Below, one piece after another: positions 1 through 5,549 of a DNA stretch of 8,350 nucleotides (the stretch's first letter is position 1; each line of letters starts with the position of its first letter). Position numbers and translations under genes: made by a program. The stretch covers positions 1 through 8,350 of the forward strand of contig CAZEHA010000083.1 of assembly GCA_964511665.1 (NCBI GenBank), in the 5' to 3' direction. The notes beneath the pieces are model-generated. The model ran no database searches. It was not told the origin of the DNA and worked only from the letters and a program-made list of their open reading frames with translations. Origin of the DNA: JAGOEF01 sp964511665. Lineage in GTDB: Bacteria > Bacteroidota > Bacteroidia > Bacteroidales > ML635J-15.

Positions 1-46
1 GATTTTTAATTAACTGAATTTTAAACGTTTACAAAATTATATACAC

Positions 47-523
47 ATGAAAAAACTCTTATTTATTTTGGTTGTTGCTATTGCAACAAGTGTTACAGTT
101 CAGGCTCAAGTAAACTCCAAGGCTATTGGTGTAAGGTTGGGAGGAGGCACATTTGTTGGTGGTGAACTTTCGTACCAGCATGGTATGGGTAGTGCAAATC
201 GCCTCGAACTTGATTTAGGTTGGGGTAGTAACGTGAACCATCATCGTTTATATTTGATTGGCATGTATCACTGGAATTGGAACATCGTTGCCGGTCTAAA
301 CTGGTACGTTGGTCCGGGCGCAGGAGTAGGACTCTATACTTACACAAACGAAGATGCTTACGTGGGAGTGGCTGTAGGCGGTCAGATTGGTATTGAATAC
401 GATTTCAACTCTTTGGTAGCACCGCTACTACTATCGGTTGATGTTCGTCCGATGTGGGATTTTCTTGGAACAGGCCAAGGTTTTGGCTGGGGTAGCGCTT
501 TGGGTATTAGATATACATTTTAA
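47..523 (+). CDS. small outer-membrane beta-barrel protein
   Basis: The 158-residue product starts with a clear Sec signal peptide: MKK, a hydrophobic stretch at residues 4-18, and a VQA|QV cleavage site near residue 20. The rest alternates short Gly- and aromatic-rich strands (GVRLGGGTFVGGELSYQ, GVAVGGQIGIEY, GSALGIRYTF) and ends in a terminal Phe, the usual outer-membrane beta-barrel signature recognised by the BAM machinery. About 138 mature residues fits an eight-stranded barrel of the OmpA/OmpW/OmpX size class. There is no OmpA-like peptidoglycan-binding domain, so a structural or small-molecule barrel is likelier than a wall anchor; the substrate is unknown. The gene is monocistronic, followed by a strong terminator at 561-599 and a repeat-rich spacer. 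It may belong to the host chromosome flanking the phage-like region, or be a cargo gene. The start is set by the signal peptide; there is no Shine-Dalgarno, which is normal for Bacteroidota. Confidence 0.85.
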   Translation: MKKLLFILVVAIATSVTVQAQVNSKAIGVRLGGGTFVGGELSYQHGMGSANRLELDLGWGSNVNHHRLYLIGMYHWNWNIVAGLNWYVGPGAGVGLYTYTNEDAYVGVAVGGQIGIEYDFNSLVAPLLLSVDVRPMWDFLGTGQGFGWGSALGIRYTF

Positions 524-560
524 ACCGAAGACCATATCAGGCTATTTGGCTTGAGTAACG

Positions 561-599
561 AAAGAATACGGTTTGCCTTTGGCAAACCGTATTCTTTTT
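561..599 (+). terminator. Rho-independent terminator of the outer-membrane protein gene
   Basis: A perfect 17-bp stem (561-577 pairing with 581-597) closes on a TTT loop, and the 3' arm runs into a T-rich tract (TTCTTTTT). It lies 38 bases after the outer-membrane protein stop. The A-rich 5' arm means it could also work weakly on the minus strand. Confidence 0.85.
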
Positions 600-604
600 G
601 GGGT

Positions 605-893
605 GGAGATTACTCGCGGGGTTGTAAATGGAGGCTATTTGTGGGGTTGCTGTTTTTGGGGGAGATTACTCGCAAGCTCGTAATCTTACATTGTTTTGGA
701 GGAGATTACTCGCAAGCTCGTAATCTCAATAGGAAGCCTGATATTCCCCTAAAAGATTACTCGCTGCGCTCGTGATCTTTTGACAAACTTAATAGCCCCC
801 CCAAAAGATTACTCGCTGCGCTCGTGATCTTTTGACAAACTTAATAGCCCCCCAAAAAGATTACTCGCTGCGCTCGTGATCTTTTTGGGGGGG
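605..893. repeat. cluster of GATTACTCGC palindromic repeats with a 52-bp tandem array
   Basis: The core GATTACTCGC occurs six times: a half copy at 605-617; two copies of type AGATTACTCGC-AAG-CTCGTAATCT at 661-686 and 701-726 (period 40); and three copies of type AAAAGATTACTCGCTGCGCTCGTGATCTTTT at 751-781, 803-833 and 855-885 (period exactly 52). The last three share the spacer GACAAACTTAATAG plus a run of six or seven C. Each full copy is an imperfect palindrome with a 7-10 bp outer stem around a CTCGC/GCTCG centre. Short reading frames across it are by-products of the repeats. No spacer diversity is present, so it is not CRISPR. Function is unknown; such clusters are often dispersed intergenic repeats or termination/mRNA-end structures. 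Confidence 0.85.
848..892. repeat. extended hairpin ending the tandem array
   Basis: In the last array copy the C-run plus A-run upstream (848-864) pairs with the T-run plus G-run downstream (876-892). This gives a 17-bp stem with a single G-T wobble and an 11-base loop. The other copies lack the G-run partner, so only this copy forms the long stem. No T-tract follows on the plus strand, so it is not a classical terminator. Confidence 0.7.
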
Positions 894-900
894 AATTACA

Positions 901-941
901 AACAAAAAACCAGGGTGTTCGCTTTGCGAACCCCGGGTTTT
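901..941 (-). terminator. leftward terminator downstream of the repressor gene
   Basis: Read on the minus strand, the stem GTTCGC/GCGAAC (917-922 with 926-931, loop TTT) is extended by a GGG/CCC segment and AACC/GGTT pairs, and then runs into GGTTTTTTG. This is the correct polarity to end transcription of the leftward repressor gene, whose stop lies about 145 bases upstream. Confidence 0.6.
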
Positions 942-992
942 ATTATTTAGAGGCATGCTCGAACAAGTTCGGCATGCCTCTAAATAATAAAA
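938..992. repeat. central long hairpin
   Basis: A perfect 21-bp stem (938-958 with 972-992) is extended after one unpaired T (959) by CGAAC/GTTCG (960-964 with 967-971), leaving only a two-base loop. It is the most stable structure in the block and sits almost at its centre. Its AAAA end overlaps the next hairpin, so the two compete. Confidence 0.75.
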
Positions 993-1020
993 CCTGCCGC
1001 TAAGGCGGCAGGTTTTTTGT
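989..1020 (+). terminator. rightward Rho-independent terminator
   Basis: A 12-bp perfect stem (989-1000 with 1005-1016; GC-rich core CCTGCCGC) closes on the loop TAAG and is followed by a T6 tract. It stops plus-strand transcription entering from the repeat region before it can run antisense through the repressor gene. Confidence 0.75.
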
Positions 1021-1086
1021 TTGTCGGGGTAGTAAGATTCGAGACGCATCAGCTTAGCATTGTGTGAGTTATTGTTTAGGTTTGTC

Positions 1087-1491
1087 TTATTTGTCTGTAT
1101 GGGTCAATTGGTCAATAATTTTGGTTAAGGAGGTAACTTGAATGCGATGGTGGGCTGATTCGGCTGCGGCATTTTCTAATTGCTTCGATAATACGTTTAA
1201 CTGCTTTTCAAGGATTTTGATAACATCTTGCCTTATTTCATAATCAGGGTCACACTCCTCGGCAAGGTCAATTATCGATATTATTGGCTCACCCTTACCA
1301 AGCAGCAGCCAGTTCAAATTCAACGCAGGTATTTTTTGCTTGAGCAATATTATATGGTCAGCTCTTAACTTCGATTCACCAGAAAAATAATGATACGCGT
1401 TTTGTTTCGACCAACCAAGCAAATCTGCAAACTCTACTTGAGTCATATTCATTATTTTACTCAATTCTAATAATCTATCATTCAACATCAT
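1087..1491 (-). CDS. XRE-family (CI-like) phage repressor
   Basis: The 134-residue leftward protein has an N-terminal Cro/CI-type helix-turn-helix at residues 5-66 (TQVEFADLLGWSKQNAYHYFSG, then LNWLLLGKGEP at 58-68, a motif common at the end of this fold in Bacteroidota repressors). Residues 88-132 form a long amphipathic helix with heptad-like Leu/Ile spacing, probably a coiled-coil oligomerisation segment. No S24 peptidase domain is present, so classical RecA-dependent self-cleavage is not expected. It is transcribed divergently from the early operon, and the spacer carries paired inverted repeats, the arrangement of a lysogeny switch. Expected role: bind the spacer operators, repress the rightward genes and autoregulate. 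The start could be either of two adjacent Met codons. The gene is followed by a leftward terminator at 901-941. Confidence 0.85.
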   Translation of the reverse strand: MMLNDRLLELSKIMNMTQVEFADLLGWSKQNAYHYFSGESKLRADHIILLKQKIPALNLNWLLLGKGEPIISIIDLAEECDPDYEIRQDVIKILEKQLNVLSKQLENAAAESAHHRIQVTSLTKIIDQLTHTDK

Positions 1492-1511
1492 ATCAATTAT
1501 TTTATATTTAT

Positions 1512-1530
1512 AGTAAAATATTTCTTTACT
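1512..1530. promoter_or_regulatory. putative operator 1
   Basis: AGTAAA at 1512-1517 and TTTACT at 1525-1530 form a 19-bp inverted repeat with a 7-base spacer. It lies in the divergent spacer near the repressor start and matches operator 2 in arm sequence and spacing, as expected for a dimeric HTH repressor. Assignment to this repressor is inference. Confidence 0.55.
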
Positions 1531-1543
1531 TTTCTTGTTTTTT

Positions 1544-1562
1544 AGTAAACTTTTATTTTACT
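1544..1562. promoter_or_regulatory. putative operator 2
   Basis: This is the second AGTAAA-N7-TTTACT inverted repeat, 32 bp from the first (about three helical turns, same face of the helix). It overlaps a weak rightward promoter candidate (TTG at 1535-1537, TTACTTTG at 1558-1565, 20-base gap), so a bound repressor would block the early operon. Single half-sites occur nearby (TTACT at 1569-1573, TTACTA at 1591-1596). Confidence 0.55.
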
Positions 1563-1582
1563 TTGTCATTACTTAATTGTTA

Positions 1583-1590
1583 CAAAGATA
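1583..1590 (-). promoter_or_regulatory. Bacteroidota-type -7 element for the repressor gene
   Basis: The minus strand reads TATCTTTG, an exact match to the Bacteroidota -7 consensus TAnnTTTG. The nearest upstream TTG (minus strand of 1606-1608) is only 15 bases away, shorter than the usual spacing of about 20, so the -33 element is weak. The transcript would cross both operators before the repressor start, giving a leader of roughly 85 bases. Confidence 0.4.
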
Positions 1591-1611
1591 TTACTAAAAA
1601 TTTAACAACAC

Positions 1612-1869
1612 ATGACCCGAAAAGTTCATAAAAACAGTACAAAAAGGAAACGGTTAATTGATTACATTAATGATAATAAGCAACGTGGTGATATTATTCT
1701 CATTTCAGAGATTACCGGCTACAATAGATATATCATTGATAAAACCTTGCAAAACAAGGTGAAATCAGGAAAAAAAAGCGATGCTATTATTATGGCATTC
1801 GTAAATTTAATTAAAAACCGTGAAAACATTTTTGATAAAAGCCTTAAATCAATAAGTCATGAAAATTGA
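1612..1869 (+). CDS. small Cro-like helix-turn-helix DNA-binding protein
   Basis: The 85-residue basic protein begins with a Lys/Arg-rich tail (residues 2-15). A helix-turn-helix-like stretch follows at about 30-52 (ISEITGYNRYIIDKTLQNKV), then a helix ending in LIKNRE. The pattern [DE]I..xTGYs..yv.k.L plus a downstream helix is typical of small DNA-binding proteins encoded first in Bacteroidota phage early operons. As the first rightward gene opposite the repressor it occupies the Cro position, and a role as an early regulator is plausible but unproven. Its end overlaps the LuxR-type gene by 11 bases, implying coupled translation. The start follows an A/T-rich leader without Shine-Dalgarno. 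Confidence 0.7.
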   Translation: MTRKVHKNSTKRKRLIDYINDNKQRGDIILISEITGYNRYIIDKTLQNKVKSGKKSDAIIMAFVNLIKNRENIFDKSLKSISHEN

Positions 1870-2389
1870 TAAAATTGAATTTTTTGCCACCTGCGATGGC
1901 ACAGGCATTGTTTGCAATATCGGTAATGCATATCGGTCATTAACACCAGGCGATACCCTTGTAAAACATATCGATGAACTAATTCTGAATAACTGCCCCG
2001 ATGCCTATAATGCTCTTGTAGCTATATACGGCGACGATATGTTCATGAGAACGCTTCGATTTTGTAAATGCAATTGGAGCAACAACAACAATGTTCCTGA
2101 CATTGACAATGGGAAAATGCACTTCGAATATGTAAGTTGTCCGATGCGTGGCGAATGCAGATACGAAAATATTATTTGCAACCCTCAGATACGCGCTGGG
2201 CTCACTATAAGAGAATATGAAATAGTAAAGCTAATTGCAGATGGATTGAGTGATTTTGAGATTGCTCAAAGGCTAACTATCAGAACCTACACTGCCGAAA
2301 ATCATCGTAAAAACATTCTGAGCAAACTGGGGCTACATAGTAAAGCACAAATAACCCGGTGGGCTTTAGAAAATAAAATATGCTCCTGA
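1859..2389 (+). CDS. LuxR-type HTH regulator with N-terminal cysteine cluster
   Basis: Residues 115-175 are a canonical LuxR/GerE DNA-binding domain (LTIREYEIVKLIADGLSDFE, then a recognition helix region with TAENHRKNILSKLGLHSKAQ). There is no response-regulator receiver or acyl-homoserine-lactone domain. Instead the N-terminal 110 residues carry nine-fold cysteine enrichment concentrated as C69-x-C71, C94-x5-C100-x6-C107 (CPMRGEC), with further Cys at 12, 19 and 46. Such spacing suggests a Zn or Fe-S site, hence structural stabilisation or redox/metal sensing; this is inference. The gene overlaps the preceding Cro-like gene by 11 bases and is separated from the next gene by a hairpin, so it probably belongs to the regulatory block that controls the downstream operon. 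Confident as a DNA-binding regulator; the signal is unknown. Confidence 0.8.
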   Translation: MKIDKIEFFATCDGTGIVCNIGNAYRSLTPGDTLVKHIDELILNNCPDAYNALVAIYGDDMFMRTLRFCKCNWSNNNNVPDIDNGKMHFEYVSCPMRGECRYENIICNPQIRAGLTIREYEIVKLIADGLSDFEIAQRLTIRTYTAENHRKNILSKLGLHSKAQITRWALENKICS

Positions 2390-2408
2390 TGTTTTCATTG
2401 TTTAACCC

Positions 2409-2430
2409 GTGCAGGGCATTTGCCCTGCAC
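2409..2430. other. intergenic hairpin between regulatory and replication blocks
   Basis: GTGCAGGGCA (2409-2418) pairs perfectly with TGCCCTGCAC (2421-2430), most realistically a 9-bp stem with an ATTT loop. It is followed by TTAAAAAATT rather than a T-tract, so it is a poor intrinsic terminator. It could be an mRNA-processing or stability element, a partial attenuator, or a protein-binding palindrome. Confidence 0.5.
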
Positions 2431-2445
2431 TTAAAAAATTAACAC

Positions 2446-2724
2446 ATGAATGTATTGATTATAGGAAACAACACACCCGAGAACCGCAAAATGTTTCTTG
2501 ATGCTGAAAGCGACCTTAAAATGCAAGGTCATGCAGTGCTAAATCCGGCAAAATTATTTATGAACGATAGCACTGATAAATATCAGTTGCAGATGTATCT
2601 TACTTATTTGAGTATATGCAACACTGTTGTATTTATCGAAAACTACTTCGACTTCCGTCACGCCAATATTATTCAGGCTGTTGTACTGGCTTTAGAACTT
2701 AAGACCTTACGTATTAATGGCTAA
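2446..2724 (+). CDS. DUF4406-like protein (nucleoside deoxyribosyltransferase-like fold)
   Basis: The 92-residue product resembles DUF4406 proteins of phages. It has an N-terminal beta strand and glycine turn (NVLIIGNN), a helix with AESDLKMQGHAVLNPAKL (20-37), a Y-x-Q-M-Y-L stretch, then ICNTVVFIENYFDFRHANII (57-76) and a final helix ALELKTL. Length matches the family. The fold is related to nucleoside 2-deoxyribosyltransferases, but the family's biochemical role is not established. The usual 'S.GA..E' glutamate near the end is replaced here (RHANIIQA), so catalysis is doubtful. It opens the main early operon after a hairpin and overlaps the next gene by 8 bases. Confidence 0.65.
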   Translation: MNVLIIGNNTPENRKMFLDAESDLKMQGHAVLNPAKLFMNDSTDKYQLQMYLTYLSICNTVVFIENYFDFRHANIIQAVVLALELKTLRING

Positions 2725-3082
2725 AACTACCTACATCAAAGGTGTTCGCTATTATAGTGGCTCAGAGGCGCTTTCCGACTATATTTTCATTTCGGAAGAA
2801 AGCAACTTTGTTGACATTATAATAGTACGCCAGTGGGGTGCAAATGAATTCATTTGGTACCCGTGGTGCGAACAACCTGTGTGGGCAATCTATACTGAAT
2901 TACAGCTTATAAGACGCGATGTTTTCGAAAATAAACTTAAGAACGCAACGTATTACCTCGACTTTTTTGAGGTGCGCCAAAAAATTGAAGAAGATTTGAA
3001 GCTGCTGAAACGCCACCGGCTATTGAATATAAATGTACCCAATAATTTACCCGAAATAACCGAAGAATTATGCAACGAGTAA
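2717..3082 (+). CDS. hypothetical protein, aromatic-rich
   Basis: I do not recognise this 121-residue protein. The N-terminal half is predicted beta-rich and unusually aromatic (IWYPWCEQPVW at 46-56). The C-terminal half contains an amphipathic helix of charged residues (VRQKIEEDLKLLKRHR, 86-101) and an acidic tail. There is no signal peptide or membrane segment. It overlaps the DUF4406-like gene by 8 bases and is overlapped at its end by a tiny membrane-peptide frame, so it is a bona fide member of the early operon. Function cannot be assigned. Confidence 0.65.
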   Translation: MAKTTYIKGVRYYSGSEALSDYIFISEESNFVDIIIVRQWGANEFIWYPWCEQPVWAIYTELQLIRRDVFENKLKNATYYLDFFEVRQKIEEDLKLLKRHRLLNINVPNNLPEITEELCNE

Positions 3083-3144
3083 CTATTACAATCGTACTGG
3101 CTGTTGCCTATTTGGTAATGCTAATTTTTAAATGGAGATATTGA
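3070..3144 (+). CDS. 24-residue single-pass membrane peptide
   Basis: ATG at 3070 lies inside the end of the preceding gene (13-base overlap), and TGA ends one base before the start of the next gene. The peptide starts MQRVTITIVLAV, continues as a hydrophobic run to about residue 20, and ends in the basic FKWRY, the layout of a minimal inner-membrane peptide. It fills exactly the gap between two tightly packed genes, which would otherwise be the only unexplained spacer in this stretch. A GGAG sequence near its end (3134-3137) serves the next gene. No family is known to me; translation is unproven. Confidence 0.45.
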   Translation: MQRVTITIVLAVAYLVMLIFKWRY

Positions 3145-3145
3145 T

Positions 3146-3622
3146 ATGTTAGATTCATGGAATAAAACCATCGACAGCCTGAGCGAGTTTCAGGAGGCGT
3201 TGACCGATTTTTTTGGGTGCCTGCGGCTGTCGCCATCGCAATACAAAGAATCGCTAAAGGTGCGCCGGGCGTGGGATGCTGCACAAAAGAACATTAATGA
3301 TTTTGGCAACTTTGTAAGCCCGATTAAATCAATTTATGTATCGCTTCCGTCGGCCAACAAAGAATTTATTGAAACATGGGAGTTTTATAAAGCATATCTT
3401 CTCGAACAGCATGGAATAATAATGCGAAGCCGATACGAGCTGAAAGCCCTACAGAGACTTTGGGCTTTATCGAACGAAAATGCGGATGAAGCTGTACACA
3501 TTTTAAACTTCACGATGGAAAGGGGCTACCCGAGATTCTTCAAACCACAAGTTGCATCAGAAAAACCCGATAATAACACACTAATACCCGAAGACTATGA
3601 CCCACACTTTGACCGTCGCTGA
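3146..3622 (+). CDS. putative replication-associated protein
   Basis: The 158-residue, helix-rich protein has a C-terminal block at residues 73-132 (WEFYKAYLLEQHGIIMRSRY, then ELKALQRLWALSNENADEAV and a GYPRFFKP end). The arrangement '...SR.E...L..L..LS..N...A..IL..t...GY..f' resembles the C-terminal DNA-binding domains of phage replisome organisers and DnaD/DnaT-like primosome proteins. The gene overlaps the DnaC-like ATPase gene by 26 bases, and the VapE-like helicase follows, so a primosome role (origin or ssDNA binding, partner of the loader) is a reasonable inference. It has the only good Shine-Dalgarno of the operon: GGAG at 3134-3137, 8 bases before the ATG. Homology is by pattern only, so the name is tentative. 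Confidence 0.55.
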   Translation: MLDSWNKTIDSLSEFQEALTDFFGCLRLSPSQYKESLKVRRAWDAAQKNINDFGNFVSPIKSIYVSLPSANKEFIETWEFYKAYLLEQHGIIMRSRYELKALQRLWALSNENADEAVHILNFTMERGYPRFFKPQVASEKPDNNTLIPEDYDPHFDRR

Positions 3623-4286
3623 CATTATAAACAACAGACAAGAGCTATACGACCAAACGTATAGCAAAATAATGGCTAAACGCCCGCGTGTTGATGGTAA
3701 TATTCTACATTTTAAAGACTATTGCCAATTATTTAAAAAATGTGCAGAGCAGTTTATGATTCTTGATAACGACTTCCGTGATTTTGAATTCGATAATTAC
3801 ACTACTCCTATTGTTGAGCAGTTGTATTTTCATCTTACAATGAATAGCAATTTCAAAGGAGAACTGCATAAAGGTATTTGGCTGTGGGGCGAAACCGGTA
3901 CCGGGAAGTCAATAATAATGTCGGCATATATGAATAGCATTGTTGACCTAACCGGTAGGGGAATAAAAAAAGTGGTTGCAGTTAAAATTGGCGACCATGT
4001 GCGCAATCCCGATGAAGGATACGAATATTTCAACATGAACATGTTTATTGACGATTTAGGCCGCGAAGAGCGTATTGTAAAAAGATATGGAAACGAATCT
4101 ATCCCAATGATGGATATTATGTTTCGCATCGAAAAACGCAATTACTTCTGCCTCGCTACTTCACAGTTGCCAATCGATAAATTCAATGGAATATATGGCG
4201 GAGCTACTACACGCCGATTTCATCAAACATTCAACGAGTTAGAGCTTAAAGGAGTGAACAGAACCTTAAAGATGATTAAGAAATGA
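3597..4286 (+). CDS. DnaC-like AAA+ ATPase (putative helicase loader)
   Basis: The 229-residue protein has an N-terminal helical region (1-90) and a AAA+ core. Walker A is GETGTGKS (98-105) and Walker B is MFIDDLG (149-155). A sensor-1-like segment CLATSQLP lies at 185-192, and a TTRRF arginine pair near 204-208 could supply arginine-finger or sensor function. This order and spacing match DnaC/IstB-type ATP-binding proteins, which load a replicative helicase onto DNA. IstB is unlikely because there is no adjacent IS21 transposase and the neighbours are replication genes. The gene overlaps the previous gene by 26 bases and the VapE-like gene by 4 (ATGA), consistent with co-translation of complex partners. 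An internal Met at residue 26 is an alternative start, but the upstream ATG keeps the usual overlap pattern. Confidence 0.8.
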   Translation: MTHTLTVADIINNRQELYDQTYSKIMAKRPRVDGNILHFKDYCQLFKKCAEQFMILDNDFRDFEFDNYTTPIVEQLYFHLTMNSNFKGELHKGIWLWGETGTGKSIIMSAYMNSIVDLTGRGIKKVVAVKIGDHVRNPDEGYEYFNMNMFIDDLGREERIVKRYGNESIPMMDIMFRIEKRNYFCLATSQLPIDKFNGIYGGATTRRFHQTFNELELKGVNRTLKMIKK

Positions 4287-5530
4287 ACGATTTTTCGCAG
4301 CGAAAACTAAGCAGTATTAAGATTCCGAAATTGGATAAACCGAAAGGCAAGGTTCAGGAAATACTCGACTTCCTTAACGACAATTATGCCATTAAGGTGA
4401 ATTGCTTCGATACTTCGAAAAGCAAAATAGAAAGCAAGATACGTAAATATGAGCATCAGGTAACATTCGATGACATATCGCTGCATGCATGGGACGAAGG
4501 CATTTCGGCAGGAGATACAATTTTGCGCAAAATTATGAGAAGTCCCAACCAAATGCTAACCTATAACCCAATAGTCGAATATTTCGATAACCTTAAGGGC
4601 AAATTTGCCGGTAAATCGCAAATAGATCTTCTGTGCGAACATCTTACCGCACGCGATTTTGGCGACAAAGCCCCCGACTACTACCAGAACCGACTGAACT
4701 ATATCGTAAAAAAGTGGTGTGTGGCTACCGTAGCCTGTGTATATGGCCGTAAACCCAACGATGTGGCTCTCGGATTCATTCAGCGCGACGAAGGCATAGG
4801 GAAAACGCATTTGGCTAAATTCTTCACCCCGTCTATTTTAAACGATTTTTATAACACAAGCGATAAGGACAGTAAAGTCTTCAACATGTCGGATGCCGTT
4901 ACACGTAACCTTTTTATAAATTTTGATGAATTGGTAGGCGTTAACAACCGCAATATTGACGATTTCAAAAAAGTGCTTACAGCTTCAACTCTTGAAGTGA
5001 AAGGACGCGGCGATATATATATGCGCCGGCAGCAAAGAATTGCATCAATTCTGTTCACCTCAAACCGGGTGGCCGAACTTGGTGGTTTTTTGCATAGCAG
5101 CTATGGGTATCGCCGTTGGGGAACCATAGAACTCGATTCAATAAACAGAAATTACAGTAATGTTGTTGATGTTGACCAGTTGTGGGCCGAAGCAATCACA
5201 CTGATGGAAGGTGGTTATGACTTCGTTTGGAACATGGAAGATACAATTTCATTTAAGGATTATAATACCAGGTACTTAATTGAAACGCCTGCCATGAAAC
5301 TTTTAAAACTTTACTACGAACCCGGCTCCGATGATGCCGATTCGCGCTGGCTGCAGGCATCAGAAATAATAGGCGAATTGCTAAAATCAAAGCGCCTCAC
5401 AAGCGAATACCTCAAAGAAATAAGTGCCGAAAAAATGGGCGAGGCACTGCGCACTCTTAAATACGAACGCCAATCGAAGCGCCGGCCGGATGGCGTAAGG
5501 TATTGCTACTGCATTAAGAACAAAGTTTAA
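4283..5530 (+). CDS. VapE-like (virulence-associated E family) helicase/ATPase
   Basis: The 415-residue protein matches the VapE family (PF05272 type) of phage and island replication ATPases. Walker A is QRDEGIGKT (167-175), Walker B FINFDEL (211-217), the sensor-like ILFTSN at 256-261, and the arginine segment GYRRWG at 275-280. The family's DxxQLWAEA motif (LWAEA at 300-304) follows, then a C-terminal winged-helix-like region (355-411). The N-terminal 150 residues contain no recognisable archaeo-eukaryotic or TOPRIM primase motifs, so priming would need the host or another protein. It probably acts as the replicative helicase with the upstream loader, whose gene it overlaps by 4 bases. Walker A lacks the usual second Gly of GxxGxGK at its start (D169-E170-G171), but the catalytic K174 and T175 are intact. 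Confidence 0.8.
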   Translation: MNDFSQRKLSSIKIPKLDKPKGKVQEILDFLNDNYAIKVNCFDTSKSKIESKIRKYEHQVTFDDISLHAWDEGISAGDTILRKIMRSPNQMLTYNPIVEYFDNLKGKFAGKSQIDLLCEHLTARDFGDKAPDYYQNRLNYIVKKWCVATVACVYGRKPNDVALGFIQRDEGIGKTHLAKFFTPSILNDFYNTSDKDSKVFNMSDAVTRNLFINFDELVGVNNRNIDDFKKVLTASTLEVKGRGDIYMRRQQRIASILFTSNRVAELGGFLHSSYGYRRWGTIELDSINRNYSNVVDVDQLWAEAITLMEGGYDFVWNMEDTISFKDYNTRYLIETPAMKLLKLYYEPGSDDADSRWLQASEIIGELLKSKRLTSEYLKEISAEKMGEALRTLKYERQSKRRPDGVRYCYCIKNKV

Positions 5531-5549
5531 CCAATAACACATAAAATAT

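Larger units (their letters stand above)
898..1024. repeat. 127-bp nested palindrome block (three hairpins inside a 14-bp inverted repeat)
   Basis: The outer arms ACAAACAAAAAACC (898-911) and GGTTTTTTGTTTGT (1011-1024) are perfect 14-bp inverted repeats. Inside are three hairpins: 906-941, 938-992 and 989-1016. They abut or overlap by a few bases, so the block could fold into a multi-branched structure or into separate hairpins. It lies between the convergent outer-membrane protein and repressor genes. Simplest reading: a back-to-back terminator block. A small palindromic mobile repeat is the alternative. Confidence 0.7.

Noticed and set aside
1..46. Promoter for the outer-membrane protein gene
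   Set aside because: No TTG / TAnnTTTG pair with acceptable spacing is visible in the short upstream sequence available.
551..775. 74-residue plus-strand frame
   Set aside because: It runs through the terminator hairpin and the repeats, has low-complexity repeat-derived residues and no leader or family resemblance.
605..893. CRISPR array
   Set aside because: The repeats are palindromic and the spacers between tandem copies are identical rather than unique, with no cas genes in the window.
861..1049. 62-residue minus-strand frame
   Set aside because: It is built from the palindromic hairpins and lies across two terminators; coding is implausible.
2409..2430. Rho-independent terminator
   Set aside because: The stem is good, but TTAAAAAATT follows instead of a T-run on the plus strand.
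3830..4141. 103-residue minus-strand frame opposite the DnaC-like gene
   Set aside because: It is a shadow of a well-supported AAA+ gene; the same holds for minus frames opposite the VapE-like gene and the outer-membrane protein gene.
3597..4286. IstB ATPase of an IS21 element
   Set aside because: The ATPase core is similar, but there is no IstA transposase and the neighbours are replication genes coupled by overlaps.
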